Position numbers and translations under genes: made by a program
Notes under the pieces: model-generated
Seen by the model: the letters and a program-made list of their open reading frames with translations, nothing else
Told to the model about the DNA's origin: nothing
Database searches by the model: none
Source of the DNA: Oligoflexia bacterium
GTDB lineage: Bacteria; Bdellovibrionota; Bacteriovoracia; Bacteriovoracales; Bacteriovoracaceae
Assembly: GCA_015231325.1 (NCBI GenBank)
Contig: JADGBS010000013.1
Span: forward strand, 1 to 38,001
Length of the DNA stretch: 38,001 nucleotides
Direction of reading: 5' to 3'
In this document: one piece after another, positions 1 through 8,897 of the stretch
How the letters are laid out: each line of letters begins with the position of its first letter
How positions within the stretch are numbered: position 1 is the stretch's first letter

Positions 1-1
1 A

Positions 2-463
2 GAAACATACAAACTTAATTTACAAATATTGGGTACAGATATCTCTAGAAAATCCATTGAATATGCTACCATCGGTAAATATAATCCAATCGAGATAGAA
101 CGTGGTCTTCCCAAAGAGATATTGGTTAAATATTTCGATCAAACTTCTGAAAAAAATTTTTGGCTAGTCCGAAATGAGCTTCGTTTGTTCAGCAGTTTCA
201 AGCAGCTTAATTTAATGGAGGACTTCACTTACCTTGGTAAATTTGACATTATATTCTGTAGAAACGTTGCCATCTACTTCGGAGCAGAAGATAAGAAAAA
301 AGTATTTTGCAAGATCAGCAAAATGCTTAAAGGGAATTCTCCGCTGTTAATAGGTTCAACAGAAAGCATCGAAGGTATTTGTCCCGAAATTGAATCGAAG
401 CGCTATCTAGGTGTGACATATTATCAATTAAAAGAACCAGCTGTTTTCTCGATGCGAGGATGA
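2..463 (+). CDS. cheR: CheR-type chemotaxis MCP methyltransferase, C-terminal part (gene continues beyond the left edge)
   Basis: Frame stays open to the window edge (ETYKLNLQILGTDISRKSIEYA...). SAM-methyltransferase CheR signatures: ILGTDIS, FDIIFCRNVAIYF, LLIGSTESI. Confidence 0.9.
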   Translation, partial: ETYKLNLQILGTDISRKSIEYATIGKYNPIEIERGLPKEILVKYFDQTSEKNFWLVRNELRLFSSFKQLNLMEDFTYLGKFDIIFCRNVAIYFGAEDKKKVFCKISKMLKGNSPLLIGSTESIEGICPEIESKRYLGVTYYQLKEPAVFSMRG

Positions 464-492
464 TAAAAGAGGCCAATCATGTGGAGGGGGGC

Positions 493-512
493 CGGCCGGG
501 GGGCCCCGGCCG
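493..512. promoter_or_regulatory. Very GC-rich perfect inverted repeat (CGGCCGGGG-GG-CCCCGGCCG) immediately upstream of the RBS of the response regulator gene
   Basis: Read directly: 9-bp perfect arms with a 2-nt centre, overlapping/abutting GACGGAGGT (512-520), ATG at 529. Confidence 0.6.
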
Positions 513-528
513 ACGGAGGTAAAAAAAT

Positions 529-1161
529 ATGAGTAAAAAAATCAAGGTATTATTTGTCGATGATGAACCTGAATTACGGGAGAACGTTAAATATTGTTTA
601 GAAGGTGCGAACTATGAGGTAATTACCGCAGCTGACGGGAATGAGGGCCTTGAACTGTATAAAAAAGAAATGCCAGATGTGGTGGTTTCTGATATTATGA
701 TGCCCAACAAAAACGGGATTGATTTTTTACAAACTATTGCTCAGCAAAATCAAGATTTTTGTTTTATTTTGGTTACAGGACACGGTGATAAGCATTCTGC
801 AATAAAGGCCGTTGAGTATGGAGCATATCGATTTATTGAAAAGCCTTTCGAGATGGATGAATTGCAGCAGGCAATTAGTAAAGGAGCAGAACATTTGTAT
901 TTGAAAAAGCGGAATATTGAATTATTGGAACACCTAAATGTTGCATATAACATGCTAATTGAATTAAATGATGTTTATTTTGAGAGGACTGCACGTGCCG
1001 AAAATGATGTATTGATGAATAATCAAGAGCAAGGGGTTGAAGATCATCAAAAAAAACGAGAACTAGTGCAGCTGATTCTTAAAACTTTGCGAATGGAAAA
1101 AAATTTAGGGACGATCAAAGAAGAGATAAAAATTTTATCAAGCACGCCAAAGAAAAAATAG
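529..1161 (+). CDS. CheY-like response regulator with C-terminal helical extension
   Basis: REC domain: VLFVDDEPELRENV, VVSDIMMPNKNGI, LVTGHGD, FIEKPF. RBS GGAGG upstream of ATG 529. Confidence 0.92.
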   Translation: MSKKIKVLFVDDEPELRENVKYCLEGANYEVITAADGNEGLELYKKEMPDVVVSDIMMPNKNGIDFLQTIAQQNQDFCFILVTGHGDKHSAIKAVEYGAYRFIEKPFEMDELQQAISKGAEHLYLKKRNIELLEHLNVAYNMLIELNDVYFERTARAENDVLMNNQEQGVEDHQKKRELVQLILKTLRMEKNLGTIKEEIKILSSTPKKK

Positions 1162-1192
1162 GGTCTCTTTTAAATATTATTTAAAGTCCCCC

Positions 1193-2590
1193 CTAGGGTT
1201 TTTTAAATGTTTCGGCGACTGCTTTGTTTAGACCTTCTATGATCTTTCTGAAGTTACCATAGTTGTACGTTACCATTATGTTATCAATTATTCCTTCAAA
1301 TAATTCTTTGTTGATTTGTTTTTGATAGATTGAATTTACTAATTTTTCACTGATGATGAAAATGCTGGCCAGTGGAGAAATTTTTGAAGAGGACAACCCT
1401 TTTGGAAAGCCGCTACCGTCTGGCATTTCATGGTGTTCCATAATAATTTGGTCAATATCTGGTGGGAAGCAATTGGCCTTTCTGATCATTTCTGAAATTT
1501 TTTGGGGATGATCTCTAATTAGAGCAATGTGCTGCTTGGGAATGATCATAGTTTTTGTTTTCTCCTCACCGATATTCTCTATTTTTGCTAATGTGGGTTC
1601 GTCTACTAGTGAGATATCGTGCATAAGTCCTGCCAGAGATAATTTCTCGAGGGTATTTTCGGTGTTCCAAGACATCTTTGATGCGACCAATCCAGATATA
1701 TAGGAGATTAAAATGCTATGTTCATAGATATAGTCACGATTATTCATCATTTTGGAGAGGAGTTCAAATATATTTGGTTTTCCACGAATCACCTTGATAT
1801 TGGAATTGATGAGTTCGTTGATTGTTTTAGCAACTTGTTCATTGATTCCCATGTAAGGGAGAATTTCTCCTACTAAACGTAGACATTCTCCCTCTGAAAA
1901 CATACGTTCTTCAATGGTAATATTCTCTTTACATAGAATGGATCCGAATGCCTGGGCATAATAATCAAAAAGTGAACTAAAATCTTCTTTTTTGACATGA
2001 AAATATTTAATGCCTTTATCCTGATATTTTTCGATCAGCTGTTTGTCATAGAGTTCATTTTTATTGATAATCTTTAGATACTTATTCGTACTCATTTTTA
2101 TGAAGATGTCGGAATTGATGGAATTGAATCGTAGTAATTTTTTTATACCGATTTTACAAAATTCAATAGGCTTTTCAGCTTTTTTTTCTTCTTTTTCTTC
2201 TTTCATTCCATTTTCTTTTGATTTATTTAATACACTGAGCACTGTCTCAGCTAAAGATTTCAGACCCTCCGGTTTTTGTAGATATGCCTCTCCTTTTTCT
2301 GTTGCAGGAAAACACTCAAAGTTATCAATCTGTGCAAGTGTTTTAGAAGTAAAGAGAATAAAAGGAATGGGCCTGGTTTTTTTTATATATTCATACAATT
2401 GATTTCCATTCCCTCCAGGCATATCGTAGTCGCTGATAATTAGCTGTATACTAGGCGTTTCCGTAATGAATTTTATCGCTGCTTGGACAGATTTGCATTC
2501 ATATGTTTCTAATTCTGTAGTACCTTCTATTTTCAAGGTGGCCAATTCTCTAAAATCATCATCATCATCTACATAAAGAATTTCATTCAT
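1193..2590 (-). CDS. Response regulator with HD-GYP-like (c-di-GMP phosphodiesterase-type) output domain
   Basis: N-terminal REC (ILYVDDDDDFREL, LIISDYDMPGGNG). C-terminal HD (LMHDISLVDE) and HHEMPDGSGFPKGL, a GYP-variant motif. Confidence 0.87.
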   Translation of the reverse strand: MNEILYVDDDDDFRELATLKIEGTTELETYECKSVQAAIKFITETPSIQLIISDYDMPGGNGNQLYEYIKKTRPIPFILFTSKTLAQIDNFECFPATEKGEAYLQKPEGLKSLAETVLSVLNKSKENGMKEEKEEKKAEKPIEFCKIGIKKLLRFNSINSDIFIKMSTNKYLKIINKNELYDKQLIEKYQDKGIKYFHVKKEDFSSLFDYYAQAFGSILCKENITIEERMFSEGECLRLVGEILPYMGINEQVAKTINELINSNIKVIRGKPNIFELLSKMMNNRDYIYEHSILISYISGLVASKMSWNTENTLEKLSLAGLMHDISLVDEPTLAKIENIGEEKTKTMIIPKQHIALIRDHPQKISEMIRKANCFPPDIDQIIMEHHEMPDGSGFPKGLSSSKISPLASIFIISEKLVNSIYQKQINKELFEGIIDNIMVTYNYGNFRKIIEGLNKAVAETFKKP

Positions 2591-2712
2591 TTATCAATTG
2601 TCCTTGCTAGTGCGATATTAAGTATTATAGCACTCGACAGAATTATAGTACTTTTATTAAATTTTAAAACAAATCGGTCTAAAAGTGAATAAGCATAGGT
2701 GTTCCTATGGAT

Positions 2713-2742
2713 ATTTGGTGATCAGCATGCTGATCACCAAAT
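2713..2742. promoter_or_regulatory. Perfect 30-bp palindrome ATTTGGTGATCAGCA|TGCTGATCACCAAAT in a divergent intergenic region
   Basis: Read directly: every position pairs, no spacer. It lies between the divergent genes starting at 2590(-) and 2949(+). Confidence 0.75.
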
Positions 2743-2948
2743 TGAAATATTTTGGTCGTGTAAATTTAAAATACAGTTTAGTGTCTATATTTTGAAGCCA
2801 GGTACATTTGTCGTTATTACTATAAAAAAACGGTAAAAAATTCCGAAAGGCGTCGCCCAGATTTAATCGGCATAATTTGTTATAATCAATTGAACTCTAT
2901 GCTTGTCGGGGGGAACTGCAAACAATTAACTAACTGGGAGGATGGTTT

Positions 2949-4091
2949 ATGGATGAAACGAAGAAGGATAACAATATAATGCAAAGGCTATTTAATGCGC
3001 ATAAAAATCCTGAGGTAAATAGTGAAGGTCAGGCCGAAGAAAGTGTAGTTAGAAATGTAGAAAATGCGAGTAACAGTGAAGATCATCTTAACAAAGAGAC
3101 GGCAGGTGGAACGACAAATACTATAGGTATAGATATTGGAACTAGCCGAATCGTTAGTTGTAAAATCGGTACTGATCGCAAGGAAGTTTCGCAATCAGAA
3201 TTAAATGCATTCTTTTCCATTCCACTCTCTCCTATGACTAGGGAAATATTAGAGCGAAATGGAATGCATTACACTGAACTCAAAAATCAGTTGGTGGTTT
3301 TTGGATATGATGCACAGCGTTTTGCAAATATGTTTAATGGTGAATTACTGCATCCAATGCAAGAGGGGCTTTTAAAGGCAGATGAGCCTAATGCTACTCA
3401 CATGATAAAGGAAATTATCACTTCACTGATAAAAAAACCGCGTGAATTGGGACAAAAATTATGCTTTTCTATTCCTTCGCCAAGGGCAGGAATGGAAAGT
3501 GATCTTGTTTTTCATGAGGCGATTTTAAAGAAATTTTTTGTGGGACTGGGGTACAATGCTTTTAGTGTTAATGAAGGTTTGGCAGTAATTTTGTCTGAAT
3601 TGGCATCCGAAAATTATACGGGAATTGGCATTAGTATTGGGGCGGGTATGTGCAACGTCTGTTTCTCCTTCCTCTCCGTCCCGGTTATAACTTATGGTTT
3701 GCCCTGCGGTGGTGACCTCATTGATCTGAGCGTTTCCAGAGTAATTAATGAATCAATAACCAGAGTAAGGGTAATCAAGGAAGAGTCGCTGGACCTCAGT
3801 CGGGCACCGAAGAATAATCTGGAACAAGCACTGCACATCTACTATGATGATATGTTGTCTAAGATTGTTAACTCTTTGGCCAATACCTTTTCTAAAAGTA
3901 GTAACTTGCCGAAACTTAGTCAACCGATTCCCTTGGTGTTGGCGGGTGGACCATGCATTCCTAATGGTTTCAAGACTAAATTTGATAAAATGTTAAGATA
4001 TGTAGAATTACCGTTGGAAATATCGGAAACTAGAATGGCCGCCGATCCACTTCGTGCCACGGCCAGAGGTGCGTTGGTATATTCTAAATGA
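2949..4091 (+). CDS. Actin-like (MreB/MamK/ParM superfamily) ATPase with long N-terminal extension
   Basis: Phosphate-1-like IGIDIGTSRIVSCKIG, phosphate-2-like GIGISIGAGMCNVCFSF, adenosine-like PLVLAGGPCIPNGF. RBS GGGAGG upstream. Confidence 0.75.
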   Translation: MDETKKDNNIMQRLFNAHKNPEVNSEGQAEESVVRNVENASNSEDHLNKETAGGTTNTIGIDIGTSRIVSCKIGTDRKEVSQSELNAFFSIPLSPMTREILERNGMHYTELKNQLVVFGYDAQRFANMFNGELLHPMQEGLLKADEPNATHMIKEIITSLIKKPRELGQKLCFSIPSPRAGMESDLVFHEAILKKFFVGLGYNAFSVNEGLAVILSELASENYTGIGISIGAGMCNVCFSFLSVPVITYGLPCGGDLIDLSVSRVINESITRVRVIKEESLDLSRAPKNNLEQALHIYYDDMLSKIVNSLANTFSKSSNLPKLSQPIPLVLAGGPCIPNGFKTKFDKMLRYVELPLEISETRMAADPLRATARGALVYSK

Positions 4092-4111
4092 TTTAGACTA
4101 GGAGTGAAATT

Positions 4112-4465
4112 GTGAATGTGGACTATGATACATTTCCAATAGAGAAGCGAAGACATACTCGTTTTACTATTTCTGGGTCGGCATTTGAATTTGAAGATAA
4201 ATTATATGAAATTGCCAATCTCTCTGCTAGGGGAATACTATTGGACTTGCAATCGAGGGCCGTCGCGGCAGGGGGGGCATCAGAGATCGTAGCAAAAGTG
4301 TTGGATAAAAATAAATTTGATTTCAATCTGGTCGACACCTCATCGAGGAGCAAATTACCCCTCAAGGGAAGAGTGGTCAGGGTTATAAAAGAAAACGAAC
4401 GGGTGGTTGCCTTAGCATTACAATTTTCACTTTTAGAAAATTCTCAACAGGAAGGAACTTATTAG
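4112..4465 (+). CDS. PilZ-domain protein (putative c-di-GMP receptor)
   Basis: PilZ signature EKRRHTRF...IANLSARGILLDL, GRVVRV. Start GTG/ATG near 4112-4118. Confidence 0.8.
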   Translation: MNVDYDTFPIEKRRHTRFTISGSAFEFEDKLYEIANLSARGILLDLQSRAVAAGGASEIVAKVLDKNKFDFNLVDTSSRSKLPLKGRVVRVIKENERVVALALQFSLLENSQQEGTY

Positions 4466-5312
4466 TCGAATATGGGCCATCGGCGGAGGGAAGGGTGGGG
4501 TGGGTAAAACCATCGTCACTGTTAATCTGGCCCTAGCGCTGACGGAAACTGAAAAAAGAGTAGTCATTTTAGATGCAGATTTTGGAAATGCCAATGCACA
4601 TACCCTTTTAGGCATAACTGAAGTTAAGCAATCCATAGAGGATTTTTTTGTCCGAGATGCAAACTTAAATGATCTGATATTGAAAACCAATTTTAAAAAT
4701 TTATACCTAATTTGCGGAGGAATGAACAAGATTGATTATGCACTTTATAAAACTAATGGCCTAAAAAAACAGATCAGGGAGATACTCGCTGATTTCATAC
4801 TGCTGGATTTGGGTGCAGGAATTAGTAATGAGCACTGTGAATTGTATAATCTTGCCGACGAAAAAATTATGGTAGTTACCCCCCAACTTACCTCGCTGCA
4901 AAATGCCTATAGTTTTGCTAAATCCACCTTTATGGAAGATTTGCGCAGCGTAAGAGAAATGTCTATCTGTTTGCAACACATCGACAATGATCTTTTTCGT
5001 TTGGTTCAGGCAATTAAGAAACTTCCTTCCGAACATTTTCTACATAATAAGTTTGCTCAAGTACTTAAAAAGCAAAAGATGTGGATATTGGCAAATATGA
5101 CTCATGGAGAAAAAGAGTTACATACTGTGTATGAACTAAAAAACTTGGTTAAGGAATATTTGGAAATTGAGGCGACCATCCTAGGCGAGTTAGGTGACAG
5201 CAGAGATGTCCAAAATTCGATAAACGAGATGATTCCTTTTATAATGACCAATCCACAATCAGAGAACGCTAAGCGACTACGAAAGATTGCTTTAAATTTG
5301 TCTGAGTATTAG
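4461..5312 (+). CDS. FlhG/MinD/ParA-family ATPase; most likely start is ATT at 4461 (the ORF track starts inside the Walker A motif)
   Basis: The frame encodes ISRIWAIGGGKGGVGKTIVTVNLALAL (deviant Walker A), then VVILDADFGNANAHTLLG and ILLDLGAGI. No ATG/GTG/TTG lies between the in-frame stop at 4434 and the GTG inside the Walker A at 4500. Confidence 0.85.
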   Translation: MSRIWAIGGGKGGVGKTIVTVNLALALTETEKRVVILDADFGNANAHTLLGITEVKQSIEDFFVRDANLNDLILKTNFKNLYLICGGMNKIDYALYKTNGLKKQIREILADFILLDLGAGISNEHCELYNLADEKIMVVTPQLTSLQNAYSFAKSTFMEDLRSVREMSICLQHIDNDLFRLVQAIKKLPSEHFLHNKFAQVLKKQKMWILANMTHGEKELHTVYELKNLVKEYLEIEATILGELGDSRDVQNSINEMIPFIMTNPQSENAKRLRKIALNLSEY

Positions 5313-5419
5313 TTTAGATGAAACGGTTTTTCCCTTCCGAAAATACTCTGGTTGTAGTAACATGAAAATCGTTCTAATGCTCAATTAATAATGTGTTCAA
5401 ATTTTGGAGGTTGCTTACG

Positions 5420-5593
5420 ATGATAACTTTGAAAGTTTTGGGGGGAATTTTGGGCTGGATCTTGATTATACTTGGCGGAATTTATTTGGTCCGTAAAACG
5501 AGAGGTGGAGCTGAAATGCTTAACTCGATTAAGAATTTTGGTACTCAGGTGAAAAATTCTTTTTTCGAGGGGTATGCCGAAGCCGTTAATTAG
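5420..5593 (+). CDS. Small single-pass membrane protein (about 57 aa)
   Basis: RBS TTGGAGG 9 nt before ATG 5420. Hydrophobic VLGGILGWILIILGGIYLV, then a basic stretch. Confidence 0.6.
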   Translation: MITLKVLGGILGWILIILGGIYLVRKTRGGAEMLNSIKNFGTQVKNSFFEGYAEAVN

Positions 5594-5678
5594 TAGACAG
5601 ATATCTACTTAGGCATATATCCACGCAGGCATATAACCCAAGTATGCTTTCAAGTATGCTTTAAATATGGAGTCCGCT

Positions 5679-6971
5679 ATGTGTAAAGCAAGCAACATTA
5701 TGAAAAACACCACCGAAGCAGTATGTCAAAAAGGCCTATGTTTAACTAATATCATCGGAAAATCGGTTTGTAAGTCGATTGGCAAGTCGATCGGTAAATC
5801 GGTTGATTGTGTAGAGGGATTGTTCAGCAAGATTTCTTCCTGTTGTAGTAGTTGTAAACGACCTAAGTTGCCATCAGTTGCTGACTTTGATAGCAAAAAA
5901 ATATCCGGTTTTTTTACCGGTGGGCTAAGGAAAAAATTTGGAATTAATAAATCAGAGGTTAAAGAGCGCATAACCCTTCTCAAAAACTTGATAAACAATC
6001 TCTACTTAGAAATGGGCAAGGTTGGATCAAAAATTGAAAGCGAGGAAAATATTTTCGACAACCGAGAAGTTCAAACCATCATGGTGCAAATTGAAAAGCA
6101 TGAAAAAGAGATCAATTCTTTGAATAGATACTTGGCAGAAATTGAAGAATTGGAAAGAAAAAATGTTCCGCTGACTGAAGTAAATATCGCGATCAAAAAT
6201 GAAGAACTATTGGAAGGTGTCGATAAAAAGATACAACAGGCGATTTCTCAATGTATTAAAAAAGCAAAATTTTCATTGAAGTCCGATGCTATTGTTTATC
6301 AAAAAGTTTTGTACGATTTATTAGACAAAGAGATTGACATTCGGAGACTAGCGGTTGGTCAATTGGCCAAAATTGGTGAAAAACATGCCGCTATAGCGTT
6401 AAAAGAGGTTTTGAAGATCCAAAATCATCAGCTGCAAGCTGAGGTTATCAATGCCTTAATTCAGCTTGCGGACGGAGATATTTTCAATATTTGTAAAAGC
6501 TTCCTAAAGCACGATTATGCTGCTGTTCGCGCTGCCTGTGTACGTGGTCTGTATAAGGCCAATCAACCAGAATCTATTCCCCTGATAAACTCTGCGCTTC
6601 AAGATGAAAATGCTGAGATTAGAAACTCTGCTGCCATGTTTTTAGGTTGGTTAGATGCACGATCAGCAGTTCCCTCACTGCTACAGGCAACGGTGGATCC
6701 AGATCGCAGAGTTAGGCTAAGCGCCATATCCTCTTTGGCCAATATTCGTGATGAAGCATCAGTACTGCCTTTGTCTAGAATATTAAACACTGATGAACAG
6801 GATATTCGTCGAAAAGTTATCGAAGCACTGAAAAGAATATCCGGAGACAACTTTCCTTTTAACCATGAGGCAAATGAGGCAGAACGAATTCGAGAAATAG
6901 CCGAGTTTAAAGATTGGTATTTACGCAAGAAACATGGTGTAGAAAAGCATGGGGTAGCGGATGAAAAATAG
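5679..6971 (+). CDS. HEAT-repeat protein with Cys-rich N-terminus and coiled-coil region
   Basis: HEAT-type repeats (DIRRLAVGQLAKIGEKHAAIALKEVL, AAVRAACVRGLYKANQPESIPLI, AEIRNSAAMFLGWLDARSAVPSLLQA, RRVRLSAISSLANIRDEASVLPL). GGAG precedes ATG 5679; the track start at 5667 is an alternative. Confidence 0.8.
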   Translation: MCKASNIMKNTTEAVCQKGLCLTNIIGKSVCKSIGKSIGKSVDCVEGLFSKISSCCSSCKRPKLPSVADFDSKKISGFFTGGLRKKFGINKSEVKERITLLKNLINNLYLEMGKVGSKIESEENIFDNREVQTIMVQIEKHEKEINSLNRYLAEIEELERKNVPLTEVNIAIKNEELLEGVDKKIQQAISQCIKKAKFSLKSDAIVYQKVLYDLLDKEIDIRRLAVGQLAKIGEKHAAIALKEVLKIQNHQLQAEVINALIQLADGDIFNICKSFLKHDYAAVRAACVRGLYKANQPESIPLINSALQDENAEIRNSAAMFLGWLDARSAVPSLLQATVDPDRRVRLSAISSLANIRDEASVLPLSRILNTDEQDIRRKVIEALKRISGDNFPFNHEANEAERIREIAEFKDWYLRKKHGVEKHGVADEK

Positions 6972-8133
6972 GGAAAACGTAGGCGGTAACGTAGGCGGCA
7001 TGGATAGTGTGCAAGGCAGAGTGGCCGGCCCTAGCTACTCCGAGGCAGAGAATTTATTGCTTGCAAGTGGGCCGATAAAACCGCTTAAGAAGATTATTTT
7101 ACAAATAAAAACTAATGCTCCTATTGAACTTATTCGTGAAGATTATCAGCATGTTGCAGAAACTTGGTTGAAGGTTTCTAAGCTTAACCACGAGCAAGGG
7201 ATTATCCAAAAAATCCAGAGCGTAAAAAATAAACTTGATACGGCCAAACTTGATACCGCGAATGTTTCTCATAAAGAGTTGCTTGCAGAACTTGAGGAAT
7301 TGGCCAGTCTCTTCCCGCAACAGCTGGTTTTGCTGATTCAAAAACTTCTGGAAAATGAAATCTCTCTCGAAAATCTAGCAGAATCGCCATCTTGGAGTCA
7401 CCTATCTCATTTCGAATTTTTGCTAAAAACATTTTCGCCGATTAGCGATCAGGACATCACCCTGCTAAAAGAGCATGGAGTGATGAATGAAAATGACTTC
7501 AATCGCAGTGACCCTTTGGATTTGGCCAATACTCTGGATATGCCATTTGGCAGAATCCTAGAGTTGAAAGCAATTTTTCAGGAATATGGCCAATTAAAAG
7601 AGAAAAGAGAGCTAGGGTTTAAAGTTCTGGAGATGCATAAGATAAATATGGAGTTAACCAAAGAGATTGAGAATCTCTCTTCTGCAAATAATATATTAAT
7701 TGAAGGGAATAAAGGTCTACGGAACAAGAGTGATCAGATTTATCCACAGTATCTCGAAAAGATCCAGCTAATGCGCGACTTACAGAATAAAATCACCACC
7801 GCACAAATTGAGAGCAACCGTTTAGCGATGGAAATTGCTTTTTTGAAAGAAGAACGAACAAAGCTTTCTTCTCAGGCAGAGGAGAAACACTTGTCACTGG
7901 GGAAAATCTTACGACGCATCGAGACGGTTAAAAAGAGCTACGATTTTATCAAAGGGGAAACCACTTTTTCGCAGGATCTATTAGATCACTTAGACTCACT
8001 ACTGGGTGATGCATTGAAGTGTGGTCGTGTGTTGGGAGATAAATTGGATGACACTGAGCGATCCTTAGAGTCTGCTCTATCCGAAATTAGTGAAACTATA
8101 AAAAAAGGCAAAACGATATTTTATCAAAAATGA
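6961..8133 (+). CDS. Coiled-coil protein, unknown function
   Basis: Start overlaps the end of the HEAT gene. Long heptad-rich Leu/Glu/Lys stretch (ILELKAIFQEYGQLKEKRELGF... to the C-terminus). Confidence 0.7.
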   Translation: MKNRENVGGNVGGMDSVQGRVAGPSYSEAENLLLASGPIKPLKKIILQIKTNAPIELIREDYQHVAETWLKVSKLNHEQGIIQKIQSVKNKLDTAKLDTANVSHKELLAELEELASLFPQQLVLLIQKLLENEISLENLAESPSWSHLSHFEFLLKTFSPISDQDITLLKEHGVMNENDFNRSDPLDLANTLDMPFGRILELKAIFQEYGQLKEKRELGFKVLEMHKINMELTKEIENLSSANNILIEGNKGLRNKSDQIYPQYLEKIQLMRDLQNKITTAQIESNRLAMEIAFLKEERTKLSSQAEEKHLSLGKILRRIETVKKSYDFIKGETTFSQDLLDHLDSLLGDALKCGRVLGDKLDDTERSLESALSEISETIKKGKTIFYQK

Positions 8134-8172
8134 TTAAATAATGATCAAGTAATGATCAAATAATGATTAAAT
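8129..8172 (+). repeat. Four tandem 11-bp units AATGAT(T/C)AA(A/G)T spanning a coiled-coil gene stop codon and the following gap
   Basis: aatgattaaat / aatgatcaagt / aatgatcaaat / aatgattaaat read consecutively at 8129-8172. Confidence 0.85.
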
Positions 8173-8186
8173 AATTAGGAACACCC

Positions 8187-8897
8187 ATGGTAGAAAATAT
8201 CGGCAGAGAACAAGAAAGTGAACAAGAAAATGAACAGAACACTCTCGGTTTAAACGGTTTAAAAATCAAAACTTTCGATCATGTAGACAAAAGAAAAATA
8301 AAAGAACAGTTAGAGCGGATTTCTAAATTAAGGCCCTCTGATTTATTAGATTCGAGTGAAAATGAGTTTAAAAATAATGTTACCGAGATGTTCGCCATCA
8401 TCAAAGATTTAGAAAACAATTATCGAGGAACGCTAGAGCTTAACACGGTACTTAGAGGCGAATTACAAGAAAGTAGACAGCATATTAAAGAAGTGACTAG
8501 TACTAACAAGGAATTACAAAAAAAGCTTTCTTGCTTAGAAAATACTTCTCCTTTACTGGGAGAAATCGAACAAAGGATGGAACTGGCACTGCAAGAACGA
8601 GAAAAATACAAAGATCTCTATCAAGAAGTAGAATTGCGTAACCAGAATTTATCTAAAAATATTGAATTGCAAAATCAGTTGTTGGATAAAAGGAAAGAAG
8701 AAATCGAGGATGCGCATAAGGAGATCATTATTCTGGAAGACAAGTGTAAGCATTATCATGGAGATGAATTTGATAGAATAAAACAATTAGAACTAAAGGT
8801 GCAAGAGGCAATTGCCGAAAAAGAAAAAATAGCGCAGGAACTGGCGGATAGCAAAGCAGCATTAAGGGAAATTCATAAGGAACTAAGAAGTGAATAA
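8187..8897 (+). CDS. Coiled-coil protein, unknown function
   Basis: Almost continuous charged heptads over about 200 aa. Co-directional with flanking coiled-coil genes. Confidence 0.7.
   Translation: MVENIGREQESEQENEQNTLGLNGLKIKTFDHVDKRKIKEQLERISKLRPSDLLDSSENEFKNNVTEMFAIIKDLENNYRGTLELNTVLRGELQESRQHIKEVTSTNKELQKKLSCLENTSPLLGEIEQRMELALQEREKYKDLYQEVELRNQNLSKNIELQNQLLDKRKEEIEDAHKEIIILEDKCKHYHGDEFDRIKQLELKVQEAIAEKEKIAQELADSKAALREIHKELRSE

Noticed and set aside
1161-1200. Bidirectional terminator between the convergent RR and HD-GYP genes
   Set aside because: A/T runs and a weak inner hairpin are present, but arms are bulged and outer arms do not pair well; not strong enough to annotate.
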